This document shows positions 46,204-60,118 of a DNA stretch of 64,000 nt, one piece after another (position 1 is the first letter of the stretch; the number at the start of each line of letters is the position of its first letter). The stretch comes from Aquanectria penicillioides. Lineage: Eukaryota > Ascomycota > Sordariomycetes > Hypocreales > Nectriaceae. Under the pieces are notes generated by a model. That model was not told where the DNA came from. It saw only the letters and a list, made by a program, of their open reading frames with translations, and did not search any database. The stretch covers positions 372,001 to 436,000 of the forward strand of contig PYIU01000006.1 in assembly GCA_003415625.1 (NCBI GenBank), read 5' to 3'. A program made the translations under genes and the position numbers.

Positions 46204-49200
46204 TTAGGCGTCGGTTGCTTCTTCAGGATGGAGGAGAATAGGTGGCGCGATGATCAGGACGGCTGCAGCAGTGCCCCAGTCCAAGATGGAAATGGAGGCG
46301 GGGGTCCGACACACCACGATTGCGAGAGTGCACGGTATCGGGATGATGCGACTCTGATCCAGGGATGATTGACGGTTTTCGCTCGCGATAAGGGTGCCGG
46401 AATCGGATCGGTTGCAAAGAGGAGGAGTTGGTGATGTTGGATGTTTGCTGTGCGGTTGCTTCCACGACACCAAGGCGACGGCCCGGCAATTATATCGAGC
46501 CATGGCCACCGGGCACGCGGAGGGGAGCCATCTCAAAGGAGTCAAGGAGGACAAGACATGTGCCACCCAAGGCCCTTGGCTCTTTTGCCATGCTGGCTGG
46601 TGGCTTCCTTGGTTGGGACGTGGATAACTAGCAGAGGCGCGCACACACACGGCAGCTGGGCCAGAGGCCTAGAACGATCGCTCAGGTGCTTCTACGACTA
46701 GGTTGGTGGTTCGGCAGCATCACGCAACGGCACGACGCGGCAGCAGGCGCCCCAAGGCGTAGCTGTCCCATAGGCCGTGAAGGTCAAGCTTTAGCGGCGA
46801 TGGCGAGCTCACCGGGGTCCAAAGCTTGGCTCGAGCTGGAGCCTCCGCAAAGGTTGGACCAGGACGGCATGGTGTGGCTGTGTAACGGTCGTGGGTGGAA
46901 AAGTGGTGGTGGGAGGAAAATGTACATCGTTGGCTGCTTGAGGGGTAGCGACCACTCGCTAGTTGGGGTTCGTTTGATAACGCATTATTCGTTGACGAGC
47001 TTTATTGGTCGGAGTGGGAAGAACATGACCCTCGAGGCTGTTCTAGGCCAACTTTGTCGTGCGTGGATGCAGTGGTCAAACAACATATCATGGATATCAG
47101 AGGGATCGCTGCGATACAGCACGGCAGCTAGCGGAGTGGACGCATTCACGGCACCAGATATCATGCAGTTCTCCGCAGGAGCCGCGACCTACTCCATGCA
47201 ACGGTTCGTATCTGGAGATACTTCCTCTGTTATTGTTGAGCAATGCTGGGCGGCCGAGCGCGCTAGGACTGGTGGGCACAGCAATGTTGGCACATTGACA
47301 GGATGTTTGGCTGATCTGATCTATGGTGCGTGTTGCTGCTGGCGGTTCAGCTGCGAGTGTCGCCAGAGGGTATTTCTTGTCAGATGACAGGCTAATAAAG
47401 GAATAGGAAAAAAAAAACCCCCCAGGAATCAAGAAATAGGTAGAAAGGCCAAGTGCTGCAAACAGGGGCCACAGTTCCTCGTTGGACGGTTGTCGGACAT
47501 GGCCGTTGGGTGGGCGTTGGAGTGCAGCGCAAACCGTTTGATGGCAAATCGCGTGAAGATCAGAAACCTGTGGCGAACCAGGTCGGATGCCCAAGATAAA
47601 AAGATAACGGTGCTGGCCCTTGGCAGTAACAGGTAAGGAAACACGGATAAGCGACTCATTAATGTCATTATTATGTACATGCGCCAATCATTGAAATTTG
47701 ATTGATTGAGAGCTCCTTGAACGGCACAGGGAATTGAGGGATGTAGTGGCAGGGCACTTCTGTGATTTACTAATTAGTCGCACATGCATGGCTTCTTTTC
47801 TTATTCCTTTTCTCTTTGATTGTAGATGAACATGCCGGTATAACAGCGCACTTTATTTGTATCGCTTGGAGGCCAGGCACGTGGGCAAACTGGAGAACCT
47901 GGAAGGCGGGGACAGAGTTCTTGGCCTTTGTTTGCCCAGACTTTGGTTTGCCACACAACGTGACTCCTTCGCCGGAGCCCATGCCGGTCTGAAGACTTTC
48001 ATGCAGTCGCCTTGCGCGGTACTAGGAAGTAGGCGTTTGCGCGAGTCTGCTCCGCCTAGGTTGCGCCGGGATGTCTGTTAGTCTGCAAAGACCTTCGTTT
48101 TACCCGTCAAAATTGGTGCCTCCGTCCACGTGAAAGTCCAGAATCCCGTGGCAGGCATTGCGGAGGCGACATGATGCTGACCGGGGGGCCGCAACTCAAT
48201 TTGTCAGATTCCCAAGATCAGCCTCTTGCAACGAAGCTACTTCGTACACGATACGCATGCCCAGGCTGCCCGAGGGACTGGACGGGGAACTCCGGCGGAG
48301 TCGTTCTTGGCGGCCATGTTGATGGGCGAGTCAAATCAAACCAACTTCGTCACCAACTCCAGAGCCAAGCAACTGAACAGCCTTGGCGGCAGGGAAACAT
48401 CAATCAGTGAGCGCCATTTTGCCGACCCGGGTAAGGTGCCGTAAAACCTGAAATTTTTCTTTCGATCACTGTTCCGCACTTGCTTCGAGCCAAAACTGAC
48501 GGACACGGGTCAATTGGATCGAGATGTTTCTTCCTCATTCATTCCTCTAGTAAACTTATATGTCGCGTTCTGAGCGACGAGGCCATCGATGCATGGCCGG
48601 GCCTATTCTACTGCGAACCCCGCCATGCCTCCCCGCCTGCTCTTGTATAGCGTTGGGGCTGCCCCTTGCGGCTCCAACTTAACTCGCAATAACCTCAACC
48701 AAGGATGCACATGCTTGCCGTAACGGGCGTGCCCAAAGCCCCGTCGTTCCAAGGTTCCTGGCCCGTTACTGGCTGCTTCCACCGGCGCCGGGCTAGGTGG
48801 GCGGAATTCTTGGCCGCCAGCGGCATCTGCCAAGGGGTTGTATTGACCCCAAGGGCGGAGACAATCCCCGTCCTCTGACCAAATAGAGGCCGAGGATCAG
48901 GAGGCTGGAGACTCAAGACCGGAATCCATCGGTCTTTACTCGAGCCTTTTTCTGTTTGCATCCTCTTGCCCCTCCCGCTATCCATTGAAGTCCTTCTGCC
49001 ATTGGCGTAGAAACCGGTCATGGTGGATTGTCATGGATGCACACTCACTGCCGTGCTCCATACCTGCGTCGCCACCTTGCTTGGCATCAAAGGAGCCGAG
49101 AAATTCTGTCGAATCTCTTGCCTCGACGGAAGGACTTGAACTCCCGCTACGCATCCGTGGGCAAGAGGATGCGCCAGCCAAAAACTATTAATTGCCCACT

Positions 49201-49468
49201 CCCTCCCCCCTGCCTCTCCTTGATAGAACGAGCCCCCTTTGCCTCCTTGTTTCTCTTGCTTCACAATAGCAAATCGTGCTCCGACTCCCTTAGGACGTGA
49301 AAAGTTGGTCGGGGTGGCATCTCACTTGACCCTCTGATATCATTTTGTCACCATCATTTCCCTGGCCCGTCTCCCCCCTTCCGGGTGCTGGCCATTGGTA
49401 TCAACCCACACGTCAAGTGGAATATTCGAGGACCGAAACGTCGTGAAACCAGTCAACTATCCCTCAAA
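46204..49468. promoter_or_regulatory. 3.3 kb divergent spacer RING gene / ENA ATPase
   Basis: No recognised gene. An open frame of 233 codons at 46686-47387 lacks motifs. The last 500 bp before the ENA start are C/T-rich, as in a fungal promoter or leader. Confidence 0.4.
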
Positions 49469-52400
49469 ATGAGCCAAAGACTCATTCAAGAGGCCGAGCA
49501 TGTCTCAGGCCAGTCCAACAATCCCATGACAGCCCCCGCCCATTCATTGTCATATGAACTGGTTGTCCAACAACTTGATGGAAACATCGATGACGGTCTG
49601 ACTACTCAAGAGGCCCAAAGGCGTCTTACAGAGCTCGGCCGTAACGAGTTTGGTGCAGAAAAGGGTGTTCAGCCCGTCAAAATCTTCATCGGCCAAATTG
49701 CCAATGCCCTGACACTGGTGAGCATTGTCCAAACTGCCCTTCTTCGCTTCACTCTCCCTAATTGTGCCTGTTTCATCCCTAAACCAAATGATCTCGCTAA
49801 GATATCGTACAATTGACTGTCAATTTGTCTTGCCTGCCTTTCGTTAACACCAATGTCTGATAGGTTCTTATCCTTGCCATGGCTGCGTCTTTCGGAATCA
49901 AGTCTTGGATGGAAGGTGGCGTTGTCGCTGCCGTTATCGCCCTCAACATTCTCGTTGGCTTCTTCCAAGAGTTCCAAGCTGCCAAGACCATGGATTCTCT
50001 GCGATCTCTTAGCTCCCCGACTGCACATGCTGTGCGCGACGGTAACAACGAGGTAGTTGTGACAGCGGAGATTGTCCCGGGAGACATGGTAGAGCTCAAA
50101 ACAGGAGACACCATCCCGGCCGATATCCGTCTTGTCGAGGCGGTCAACTTTGAAACCAATGAGGCTCTCCTGACTGGCGAGTCACTCCCAGTTCGCAAGG
50201 AAGTGAACAAAATTTTCTCCGAAGACACTGGACCTGGCGATAGATTGAACATTGCTTATAGCTCGTCAACCGTGACAAAGGGCCGTGCTCGTGGTATTGT
50301 CTTTGCAACTGGTACTTACACCGAGATTGGTCAGATCGCCGTTGCTCTGCGCGACAAGGCCTCGCGTCGTCGACAGCCCAAGCGCAAAGAGGACGGCAGC
50401 ACCACCTTTAGCCGTATCGTCGAGGCTTGGACTCTGACCTTCTCCGATGCCGTTGGCCGCTTTCTGGGCGTTAACGTGGGAACTCCTCTCCAGCGCAAGC
50501 TCTCCAAACTGGCTCTGCTGTTGCTCGGGACTGCTATCGTTTGTGCCATCATCGTCCTTGGTGCCAACAAATTTGACACCAAGAGAGAAGTCATCATCTA
50601 CGCAGTTGCTACAGGTCTTTCCATGATCCCGGCTTCCCTCATCGTCGTGCTCACCATCACCATGGCTGCCGGCACAAAGAGAATGGTGCAGCGAAATGTC
50701 ATCGTTCGCAACCTCAAGAGCCTGGAGGCGCTCGGCGCAGTGACAAGTATGGCCCTTGGCTTCCCTGAGATTTTGTGAAACTGAGAAGAATAGCTGATCC
50801 ACACCCTAGACATCTGCTCGGACAAGACTGGAACCCTTACCCAGGGAACCATGATTGTCAAAAAGGCCTGGATCCCAGGTCTCGGCACCTTCTCCGTTGG
50901 CGCAACTAGTGAACCATTCAATCCCACGGTAGGAAACCTTGGCCTTCGCCAGGAACAACCAAAGGACATTGATTTCCAGACTAGTGACGCCGAGGGCTCC
51001 CCCATAAACCCTGGCGAGCTTGTTGCAGCAGACGCTTCCCTGAGAGAGTATCTAAACATTGCCTCGCTAGCCAACCTTGCTACTGTCCACATCGTAGATG
51101 GCAAGTGGCATGGCCGCGGAGATCCCACCGAGATTGCCATTCAGGTATTCGCTTCTCGTTTTGACTGGAACCGTCTCCGCCTCTCCACGGGCGACAATCG
51201 TCGTTGGCACGAGGTGGCAGAGTTTCCCTTTGATTCCGATGTAAAGAAAATGTCTGTAATCTTCGAGGACAGTCAAAACCAGAAGCAATGGGTCTTCACA
51301 AAGGGAGCAGTTGAACGAGTCATCACGTCTTGCCCACAGTACGCGCATGGCGATAAGATCAAACCCCTTACAGATGCCGTCAGGGATGACATTCTCCAGA
51401 ACATGGAAGCCATGGCTCGCCTTGGCCTGCGAGTGCTTGCCCTGGCCAGCCGAACGGAAATACGTCATGTTGTGGACAATGAAGCCGAATTGGATCGTGG
51501 ACAGTTCGAGAACGATCTTGTTTTCCGTGGACTCGTTGGCCTCTACGATCCCCTCGTCCCGAGTCGGCTCCGTCTGTCAAGAGATGCCATGAAGCCGGTA
51601 TTAGCGTTCACATGTTGACCGGTGACCACCCTGCGACAGCCCGTGCAATTGCCCTGGAAGTTGGTATTTTGCCAAGCAACATGTCGCAAATTCCTAGCGA
51701 TATCGCAGAAACCATGGTCATGGCCGCCTCGGATTTTGACAAGCTGACTGACGAACAAGTTGACAAACTTCCATTGCTACCCCTAGTAGTCGCTCGGTGC
51801 GCCCCCCAGACCAAGGTCAGGATGATTGAGGCTCTTCATCGCCGCAAGCGCTTCGTCGCCATGACAGGCGATGGTGTAAACGACTCACCGAGTCTGAAGC
51901 GATCCGACGTGGGATTGCCATGGGCCAATCCGGATCCGACGTCGCCAAGGAGGCCTCTGACATTGTGTTGACTGATGATAACTTTGCTTCCATCCTCAAC
52001 GCTGTTGAGGAAGGTCGCCGTATGTTTGATAACATTCAAAAGTTCATCCTGCACGTCCTCGCCGAGAACATTGCCCAGGCTGCCACCCTCTTAGTCGGTC
52101 TAGCTTTCAAGGACGACAGGGGCATTTCCGTATTTCCATTGGCTCCTGTTGAAATTCTCTGGATCATTATGATCACCTCGGGCATGCCGGACATGGGTCT
52201 AGGCTTTGAGATTGCGGCGCCTGATATTATGCAGCGTCCGCCCCAAAACGTAATTATATCCCCCCCTCGGCCGACGACCTTTGTCTTCTTCTGGGAGCCG
52301 AGGCTAACATTCATCACAGTTGAAGCAAGGTGTCTTCACGCCGGAGCTGCTTCTGGACATGGTAGTGTACGGTCTCTGGATGTCGGCGCTATGCCTCATG

Positions 52401-52994
52401 TCGTTTGTCCTTGTAATCTACGGCTTCGGCAACGGCGCTGCCGACATTGGCGAGAACTGCAACAATGATTATAGTGAGTCCTGCAAGATCGTGTTTCGAG
52501 CACGCTCGACGACCTTTGCGTGCCTAACGTGGTTTGCCCTATTCCTGGCCTGGGAGATGGTGAACATGCGTCGATCCTTCTTCCGTATGCAGCCGAAGAG
52601 CAAGCGCTACTTCACGCAGTGGATTCATGACGTATGGCGTAACAAGTTTCTTTTCTGGGCCATTGTGGCTGGCTTCGTGACCATGTTTCCTCTTATTTAC
52701 ATCCCCACGCTGAACACGGTTGTGTTCAAGCACGCACCCATCTCGTGGGAATGGGGCATCGTGTTCATCGAGGCAGTGTTCTTCTTCCTTGGTATTGAGG
52801 CTTGGAAATGGGCCAAGCGGGTCTATTTCAGGCGCCAGGCCAGCAAATCGAAGGGCAGCGTGGAGGACTTGGAGACACGAGTGTTTGGGCAGTATTACAA
52901 CATGGCAAAGGGGAGCGACTTGGAGAGCGGAGGAGTTGTGACGAGTGACTCGAACGTTGGTCATGGTGGGGAGAAGGAGAAGGTGATTCGTTGA
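49469..52994 (+). CDS. ENA1: ENA-type sodium/potassium P-type ATPase with two frameshifts
   Basis: A type IID P-type ATPase, which pumps Na+ (and K+) out across the plasma membrane under salt or alkaline stress. Exons are 49469-49717, 49864-50746, 50810-52249 and 52320-52994. Visible are the N-terminal cation-ATPase domain, the actuator TGES (LLTGESLP), the phosphorylation site SDKTGTLTQG (Asp near residue 382), KGAVERV in the nucleotide domain, LTGDHPATAR, and the hinge GDGVNDSPSLK. Several C-terminal membrane spans follow. Continuity breaks twice: near 51550-51553 (a C run before CGTCCCGAG) and near 51914 (GGGATTGCC). Each fits the loss of one base. With both counted as single missing bases the length would be about 1082 residues, normal for ENA. 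Sequencing error or recent inactivation are both possible. Confidence 0.88.
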
Positions 52995-53100
52995 GCGGCG
53001 AGCTTGGCCACGAGAATCCCAGAGCGAAAGGGCATCTAGAATCCATGTCTTGGGAATCGTATTGGTACATGTACATGGAATGATGGTTGGTGGTAAGTAC

Positions 53101-53103
<3 letters not shown>

Positions 53104-53130
<27 letters not shown>
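53104..53130. repeat. (AGT)9 microsatellite
   Basis: Nine AGT units about 110 bp after the ENA stop codon, probably in its 3' UTR. Confidence 0.95.
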
Positions 53131-53132
<2 letters not shown>

Positions 53133-53681
53133 AGGGAGGTAGAAGAGAAGAGAAAAAAAAAACGAAACGAGACATTGGTGGCGGAGATTTTGTCTAATGA
53201 CTCGGGTGAGGTGATGTGATTACCGTTGTAAGAAGCTGGGAGTTCACATGCCGGGCCTTAATTGAGCCTGTAAGGATCATGACACCAGTGACTCTGCATC
53301 ATAACTTACCAACTCGGCTTGTGACCTTGGCTCTGAGTCTGGAGTGTGTCTCATTTCCGAAAAGGTCATTCACGGACGCTGTTGATACGCCGCTGAAGAA
53401 GTGGGTGTGACCCAGTGTCTCATTTCACAAGGCCCGGCATCTGTTCTGATTGCTCATCCCGCCCCCTGCCTGTCTCTTCTCTCTACCGAGTGAGACCCAT
53501 TCTTCTGCCGCTTCACTCTCATCGGCAGATAAGGGGGCAGAAACAAACTTTGACAAAAGAAGAAGCAGGACAGGCAGATCAATAAAAAATGAAGCCACTT
53601 TCAGGTTCTTGGCCACCTGACAGGGAGGGAGAGTGGAGGAGGAGGAGGAGGTCTCGAGACTGTGCTCGTTTAGAGAAAGGC

Positions 53682-53772
53682 ATGTGTGTGTACGTGCGTG
53701 CATGCGTGTGTGTGTGCGTATGTGTGTGTGCGTATGTATGCGTATGTGTGTGTGTGTGTGTGTGTGTGTGTC
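53682..53772. repeat. (GT)n/(ATGC-GT) microsatellite
   Basis: An approximately 90-bp GT-rich array with interspersed CGTATG and GCGTG variants, ending in an unbroken run of TG units. Confidence 0.95.
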
Positions 53773-54513
53773 TACTGTGTACAGTATGTATGCTTGTATT
53801 TGTGTATTAAGCTATGGTCTAGGCATAGCGACTTTTGTTTCAAATGAGCCGTTTCGCGACACCCATCGGGACTACCAAATGCCTTGAGAACGGGACTCGG
53901 CATTGCGAGTGCTTTCGACGTTTGACCCTGCTGCATGGGCTCATGTGGACGGGTCTGTCCGAACCGGCAATGAAATGATGTATAAATATATGATATATAT
54001 GTATTTTGTCAATGCTGCGTTGTTGTATTGTTCTTTGCTATTCGTCACGTTCTCTGCATGCATACATGTACGTTGTGTATGTACAGTATAATGTGCTGTG
54101 GGTTGTGCAGAATGCGGCATTCTAGTTGGCTACCTACCTAGTTTGCGACCATGACAAACCCAACGGCCTGGAGGGGCCAGGACAAGGAGCATGAAAATCG
54201 GTGCTGGGATCTTGGAAAGGATCTGGTTGCGTGGTGAAGTGATGTGCAACAAGGACCCGGGAAAATTCGCCGGAGGAGGGGACTACAACGGGAAAGCAGA
54301 CAATAGGCAGCGACGGCAGACAAATGCAAACAAGTGCAGCTGAGCTGCGACTTGCAAGGAGGGGGAAGGGGTTGACTTATTAGGCGAACGGGCCAAGAAT
54401 GCCACGGATAGACGGGTAATGATCAAGATCCGGCAGGTGGACGGATCCCGGGCCCTCGCCTGGTCACCACATCACATCACACTATGCCGGCAAACTAGGG
54501 GGCTGAGGGGAGG

Positions 54514-54540
54514 GAGGAGGAGGAGGAGGAGGAGGAGGAG
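54514..54540. repeat. (GGA)9 microsatellite
   Basis: Consecutive GGA units within a purine-rich stretch (54505-54552). Confidence 0.9.
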
Positions 54541-56763
54541 AAGAGAGGAGAGTCGGTGATGGTTTTGGGCCAGGTCTTGGCGGGTCGAGTCAGCAAGATG
54601 ACGAGAAAAGAAGCGAATTAGGAATCATGGACTCGGTACGTAGCATGGATACGTTTGGGGTTCTGGGGAGCCCAGTCGTCAGGGTCAAGGCTCACAGGCC
54701 AAGAGCTAGGACACGGAACTGGCGGAATCCGTCTGTGTTTTATGCCGGCTGTGGAGCCCTTTGATCGATCAATGTTACCATAATACGTTTTAGTTCCCAG
54801 GTTAGTTTGGGAGAGGTGGCTGTTTCTGTGTGTCTGTCTCTGTGGTCTCCGCGTGTTGGGTTGGGATGCGTACGACGCTTATCCCTCGTCGCCTTGAGGG
54901 CCTCTGCGTTCGTCTCAAACTTGAACCCATGCCATGTAAGATTGCAGCCACGTGACATGAATAACGATTATCCCACAGAATGACATATCCCACAGAGCCT
55001 CAATTTAGAGTTTGGATTTTTTTCACTTCTCGCATCTCATATCGTTCGAGACGACTCTTCGCCTGCTAACTATGTACGTAGTTGTCTTGCCAAACCATTG
55101 TTGATTCGTCAACCGGGAGGGATCTGCGAAGTTCATGTCTTTGAAGCTAAGCCACCCCAACCACGCAAACTCATGGGGTATCTAGCCGTCATTCAAAAAC
55201 TTGGCATTGAGAGAGACAGGCTGTATATGTACATGTACTGGTATGTGCGTGCGCTGTAGAAATCAGCAAAACTAAGCTAGGACCTGGATGGGAAGGAATA
55301 TCCACGCGAGGAGACGCACAGGTCGCCTCTCCGGTCGGTTCGGAAGCAAGGCGCGTGAAGGAGTCAAACGTTTCGAGGCCATGTTGCCGCTAGCTTCCTA
55401 ATCATGTACATCTTCTCTCCGTCGGATCTATGCCGTTTGATTACGCATTTTGTTGTTCCCTCGCCCACGCCCTCCTTGCCCTTACCTTGCCCTGTCTTGC
55501 CGTGCCTTGGCCTGGCCTGCCGGCCTGCTCTCTTGTGCTCCCGCTCCGCTGCACCTGAATCCCTACTGTAACAGCTTATTGATGCTTGGCTCTAGCGTTA
55601 GCGCCTTGGCGAAACTGGAGCGCTTCTGCGCGCTGTCCAGGTAGGGCAGGGGACGCAGCTTCGCCGAACAGGGCCTAGTGGTTGGTGAGGGTAAATCGTT
55701 GCTTGTTTGGGAGACGCGGCCATGTGCTCCATTCTGCTGGGCGACAGCGCTCTCCACAACGTCGCCGTCACAGGTGAGACACAGCACGCAGAGGCCAAGG
55801 AGGGACAGGATGGAGATGCAAAGTGGAGAGAGGGGGCCACAGAGTTTCCAGGGTGGAAAGTTTTGTAACGGGGAGGGTTAACGAAGGGTAAAGAAAAATG
55901 ATAAACTAAAAAAAGCCCCTTCCGACCCCCCCCCCCCTTCTGTTGTGGGGGATTAGGTTTTCGATGATGAGGAAGATGGGAAAGCCTCAGAGGGGCGCTG
56001 TTGAAGCTTAGGGCGGCGTTTTGGATTTGACCTGCATTAGCGACTGAGGAGATGCCTAGTTCGACAGTATCCGTCCGGCTTTGGCTGGAGGGAGGGATGA
56101 GGATTAGCTGGGTGCATGTGTACGCATGTTGCACATACAGCAGTGCTCCATACATGGCACCATTCTGCGAGAAGGATAACGACATTGCATGGGCGCCGAT
56201 TCTTGCTCGGGTACCGTTTCCCCATAGGTAGGTCCGCTCTTGATCCGAATCAGGCATGGCCCTGGCTGCTCCGTTCTGAGACCATGCCCTCAGAAACACC
56301 CCAGATCGCCATGACCTTTTTTCCCGTTGTTTCGCCCACTCGCTCCCAGAACGTGCCGTTGTGACTAGTGCGCTCTGCGACACGCTGTCAGCGATCCCGT
56401 GCTCTCACCGAGCTGCACCAGGCTGGTCATGACAGCGCCAATGCACATCGGCTAGAGTCCGTCACTGTCAGTGCTCAAAGGTCAGTGCTCCCCCCTCCTC
56501 TTCTCTCTTTTCGTCCGCCTCACAGTAGTCGGCATGAAAAGGAACATGCCGAACGCAGCCAAGTCAGCTTGTTGGTTGGCGATCTGGCGCAATCCTGCGG
56601 GTGTCCCCCATCTCGGCCTTTTTTTCTTGGCTTCTGGTTGGACTCGTTGGACCCTGAGGCTTGGGTTTGGCTTTCATGGCGTCTTTATCCCCGTTTCATT
56701 CGAGTGTTGTTCGTTCCTGGTTCCGGTTCCCCACCAACCCCCCAAAATATCCCCTGTCGTGCA

Positions 56764-56831
56764 TAGGTAGGTACCTAGGCAGGTACCTAGCTTATACGTA
56801 GCGCCTTCACTACCTACCTACCTATACGTAC
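56764..56831. repeat. TAGGTA/TACCTA palindromic repeat cluster
   Basis: Alternating TAGGTAGGTACCTAGG and its complement (CTACCTACCTACCTA). It could fold into a stem on either strand. Confidence 0.8.
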
Positions 56832-57969
56832 CTCCCTCAACACCCTCACCATCATCCCTAGAGGGCTAAGCCAGAATTGGGCGTTGGTGAGAAGGCGGTG
56901 CTGGTGAGAGTTCAAAAGCTTCCTTCGGCTGGTCTTGGCATCTTGGAGGTGACGGAGAGACGCTGATAGGATGGGCTTGCGTTGATGATGGAGAATGCCG
57001 TGCCTCGCCCAATGCCAAGCAGGAGCACAAGGTCTGGGCTTGCTTACCTTGGAGGGGCACCAGCATTGTTTAGTACCGTACGTAACGTAACTGTCCGAGG
57101 TCTCTGGGGCAAAGAGATGGGGCTCCCGTAGCTTGGCATCTTGGGACCCCTACTATCTACATGAGGTAGCTCCTCTGGGGCGAGTACCTGAGCTTGCTGA
57201 GGTCGGGAGGTTGGAGGAGGTGCATGCATGTATTGTGTACGATCTAGTTGTGTAGGTAGGTATTGTCGACGGTGGTGGCTTGTTCCAGCTGCCGATACTC
57301 CGACCACATTGATTGGAAATCTGCAATCACCCTCGATCACACACGCTATTGAAAAAGGCATCGGCTTTGCTTGCTTGCAACCTCTTGGCAATGGAGGTTC
57401 TGAATGAAGGTTTGACCTCCGCATCTGCTCTCGATCGATCCAGAGTCTCCTCCCCCACCGCGCCAGACTGATTGACCCGCCCCCATGCCCCCGTACCATT
57501 AAGCAGCCCATTTTACCGTTTTTGCCTCGCAAATGAACCTACCTCCGTACTTTGCCTCATACTTGCCTTTTGCTTACCATTACCCGCATCCCCTCTTTCT
57601 GGACGCTCACTTTCTTTGCTTTTCTTCCGGTCCCTCCGCATTTTCAGACCCCGAGTGCTCCGTCCATCCCGTCCGTATCGTATCGTCATCTTGTTTATCC
57701 CACCCAGCAAACGCCCGCCCCCAACCTCCGCTCGCTGGCTATTAGTTCAGCCTTGCCAGGTTGCACAGACGCAGGGCGCACTGGGTTGCTTCCCTTGGTG
57801 CAGCCAACACACGAGCGTCTTGCACATAGCTGCTGCAAGTTCCTCTGCAGACCCAGAACCGAGTCCGGGGTCCCGCCCACGCAAACCTACAGCCACAGAT
57901 CATCTGGCAGCTCCACCGACGAGAGCCAGAGCGAGAGCGAGACTCAGATTCAAGGTTAGCCGTTGTCGT

Positions 57970-57990
57970 TTTTTTTTTTTTTTTTTTTTC
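57970..57990. repeat. Poly(T) 21
   Basis: An uninterrupted run of 21 T on the plus strand. Confidence 0.95.
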
Positions 57991-59196
57991 AATTTCCATA
58001 TCGTACCATCCATGCCGTGCCATACCGTACAAAGCTCTAGCTGTCCTTCTTGAGCAAGAATTGAGCAAGTAAGCAACCTCAAAACATGCGCACTCACCAT
58101 CGCACACATGCTCCACCACCTTCACACCACGCAATGCCACCATCCAGGAACCTCATAAACACCACATTCCATCTCCACCACTTCTTCATGACTGGACATT
58201 GGTACCATGTGCGTACTGTACATGGATGCGCCTGCTATGCATTGCCTATCTAGCTTATTGGGCATACCGTACCACGACTGGCTACGCCTATCAAGGGCTT
58301 TCCCCCCTCTGTTCTCAGGCCTCCATCCCTTCAGTTCCCCAAAAGGCCATAAGGGCGGCTCACCTCGTCGTTCGCTCTGCTCTCGCTCTCCTCCCCAAGC
58401 GGGTTGATTCCTACATGGTATTCACTCGCTCGCATCTTCCCCACTCACCGTACTGCCGCGAACCGCGAGCCGCGCACGCTGTCGTTTGCCGTACTCCAGT
58501 GGTGCCGTCCTTCCCTCTCCCCCTGTATCCCCTGCGTCGTCGTCTGTTTGGCTCTCGCGGTCCGTTATCTGGATCCATCCAACAGATACGATGCACTTTA
58601 CTTTAAATTCTTTAGCCCCCAGGCATCAGCCATTCCGCCCCGTCGTCCCGAACCCAAAAGGAACCCACCCAACAAGCTGCCACATCAGAAAACCCATACT
58701 GTAGGTATATACATAGTGGCATTAATTCCCCGCTGGGTCCAGGTCTGGCTTTACTTACAAGGCTGGTCCCTGACCTACGTCCCCTGGACCCTGTCTCATC
58801 ACCTTCTGTCTGGTACTTTTTTATCGTTGCGCGGTGCATTTTGCCCGTCTAGGTATCGGGACCCGCTTCCAACGACCGGCCACGCATCCACTTGGGGTGC
58901 CCTTGAACCTCGCTCGCTCCCCGTCCCTTCCCACGAGATCCAGGAGCGCCACATAGTTAGCAACAGAGAACGTTGCATCGCCCAGATGCTCTGTCAGTAT
59001 TTGGCTTCCGCTGCCCAACCCACTCATCAGACCACTCAAGTGCCCCTACCATCGCCTCGAAACACAAAACAATCCACAAAAACAGCACTAGTGAGAGCCG
59101 GTAAACCAAAACCCACCAAAGCATACTATTAACCACACAGACACCTGTCCAAGCTTGTGTCTTACGGACGGCGGACGGACCAATCTACCAAACATT

Positions 59197-59229
59197 TCCT
59201 TACCTTACCTTACCTTGCCTTGCCTTACC
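59197..59229. repeat. CCTTA/CCTTG pentamer array
   Basis: Six or so tandem pentamers, CCTTA changing to CCTTG and back. The same unit recurs at 60887-61019. Confidence 0.85.
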
Positions 59230-60117
59230 AAATCATCAAGCTACTTGCCCACTACTCACCTACCTACTTACCTTATGGACCGAGGAAGTTGAATTTGCCT
59301 CGTCCACTCAGACACTCCGAATCCCGCGGTCCATTCGAGGGACCCAAGTCTCCCGGTGCCCGTTGTAATCAATCCCGTTCGTCCCCGTACGCCCGCCGGG
59401 CCTGGGCTTGTTCGCTCTCGTTTGTTCACCTTTCGATCAATCTCCTTCAGTCGTTCGTTCGTTGCATTTGCCAAAGAGAACCCACCACTCACTGTTAGTC
59501 ACCCCTGGTTGCAGCATACCTACCTACGCACCTACATGTACATTACCTACATACATACCTCCTTGGCTGCGTGTAGAGGGCTTGACGATCCATCACACCT
59601 TCTGCCCCCCTCCCCCCGGCACCGCGGAGTTATTCTTGATCAAGGTAATCTGCCACGGGCGCTGCCTCTGCCACCCCCGCCCCGCCACAAGCCCTACGGG
59701 CCTGCGTGCTGCAACAACAGCGCTACTCAAGCCCCCAAGACACCTCCGCCACCACCAGTGCGACTGGTACCACCACCACCACTACCATATCACCCCGCGC
59801 TTCGGCTTGCCGCTCTGCCGTCCTTCACCCACAGGCCATCACAGGCGCCGCCCGCCGGCTCGCCTCAAACAAAGGCCACCCACTACCAAAGTCACCAGCA
59901 CCACCCAGAGCAGCAAGACGATCAAAAGTGCCTCCAAAAACGTGCTCGAAACAAGGCCATCCTCCCAATCCTTCCGGCGCCCATATTGCCCATCCAATCC
60001 CAAACCCAAACGCAAGCCTTGTCAACAACGAGCCGGCCGGCTGTTCTACCAGTACCCGCCTCTCCCGCGTATTCTATTCCCTGACGTCTTTCGCACGTCC
60101 TCGTCCCCTCCTCTCTC

Positions 60118-60118
<1 letters not shown>

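Noticed and set aside
46686..47387. 233-codon open frame on the plus strand
   Set aside because: It shows no family feature and an irregular Cys/Trp-rich composition, and it sits in a divergent spacer. Length alone is not enough.
49120..49150. tRNA-like B-box (GAGTTCAAGTCC on the minus strand)
   Set aside because: The flanking bases do not form a T-stem, and no A-box is present at the expected distance.
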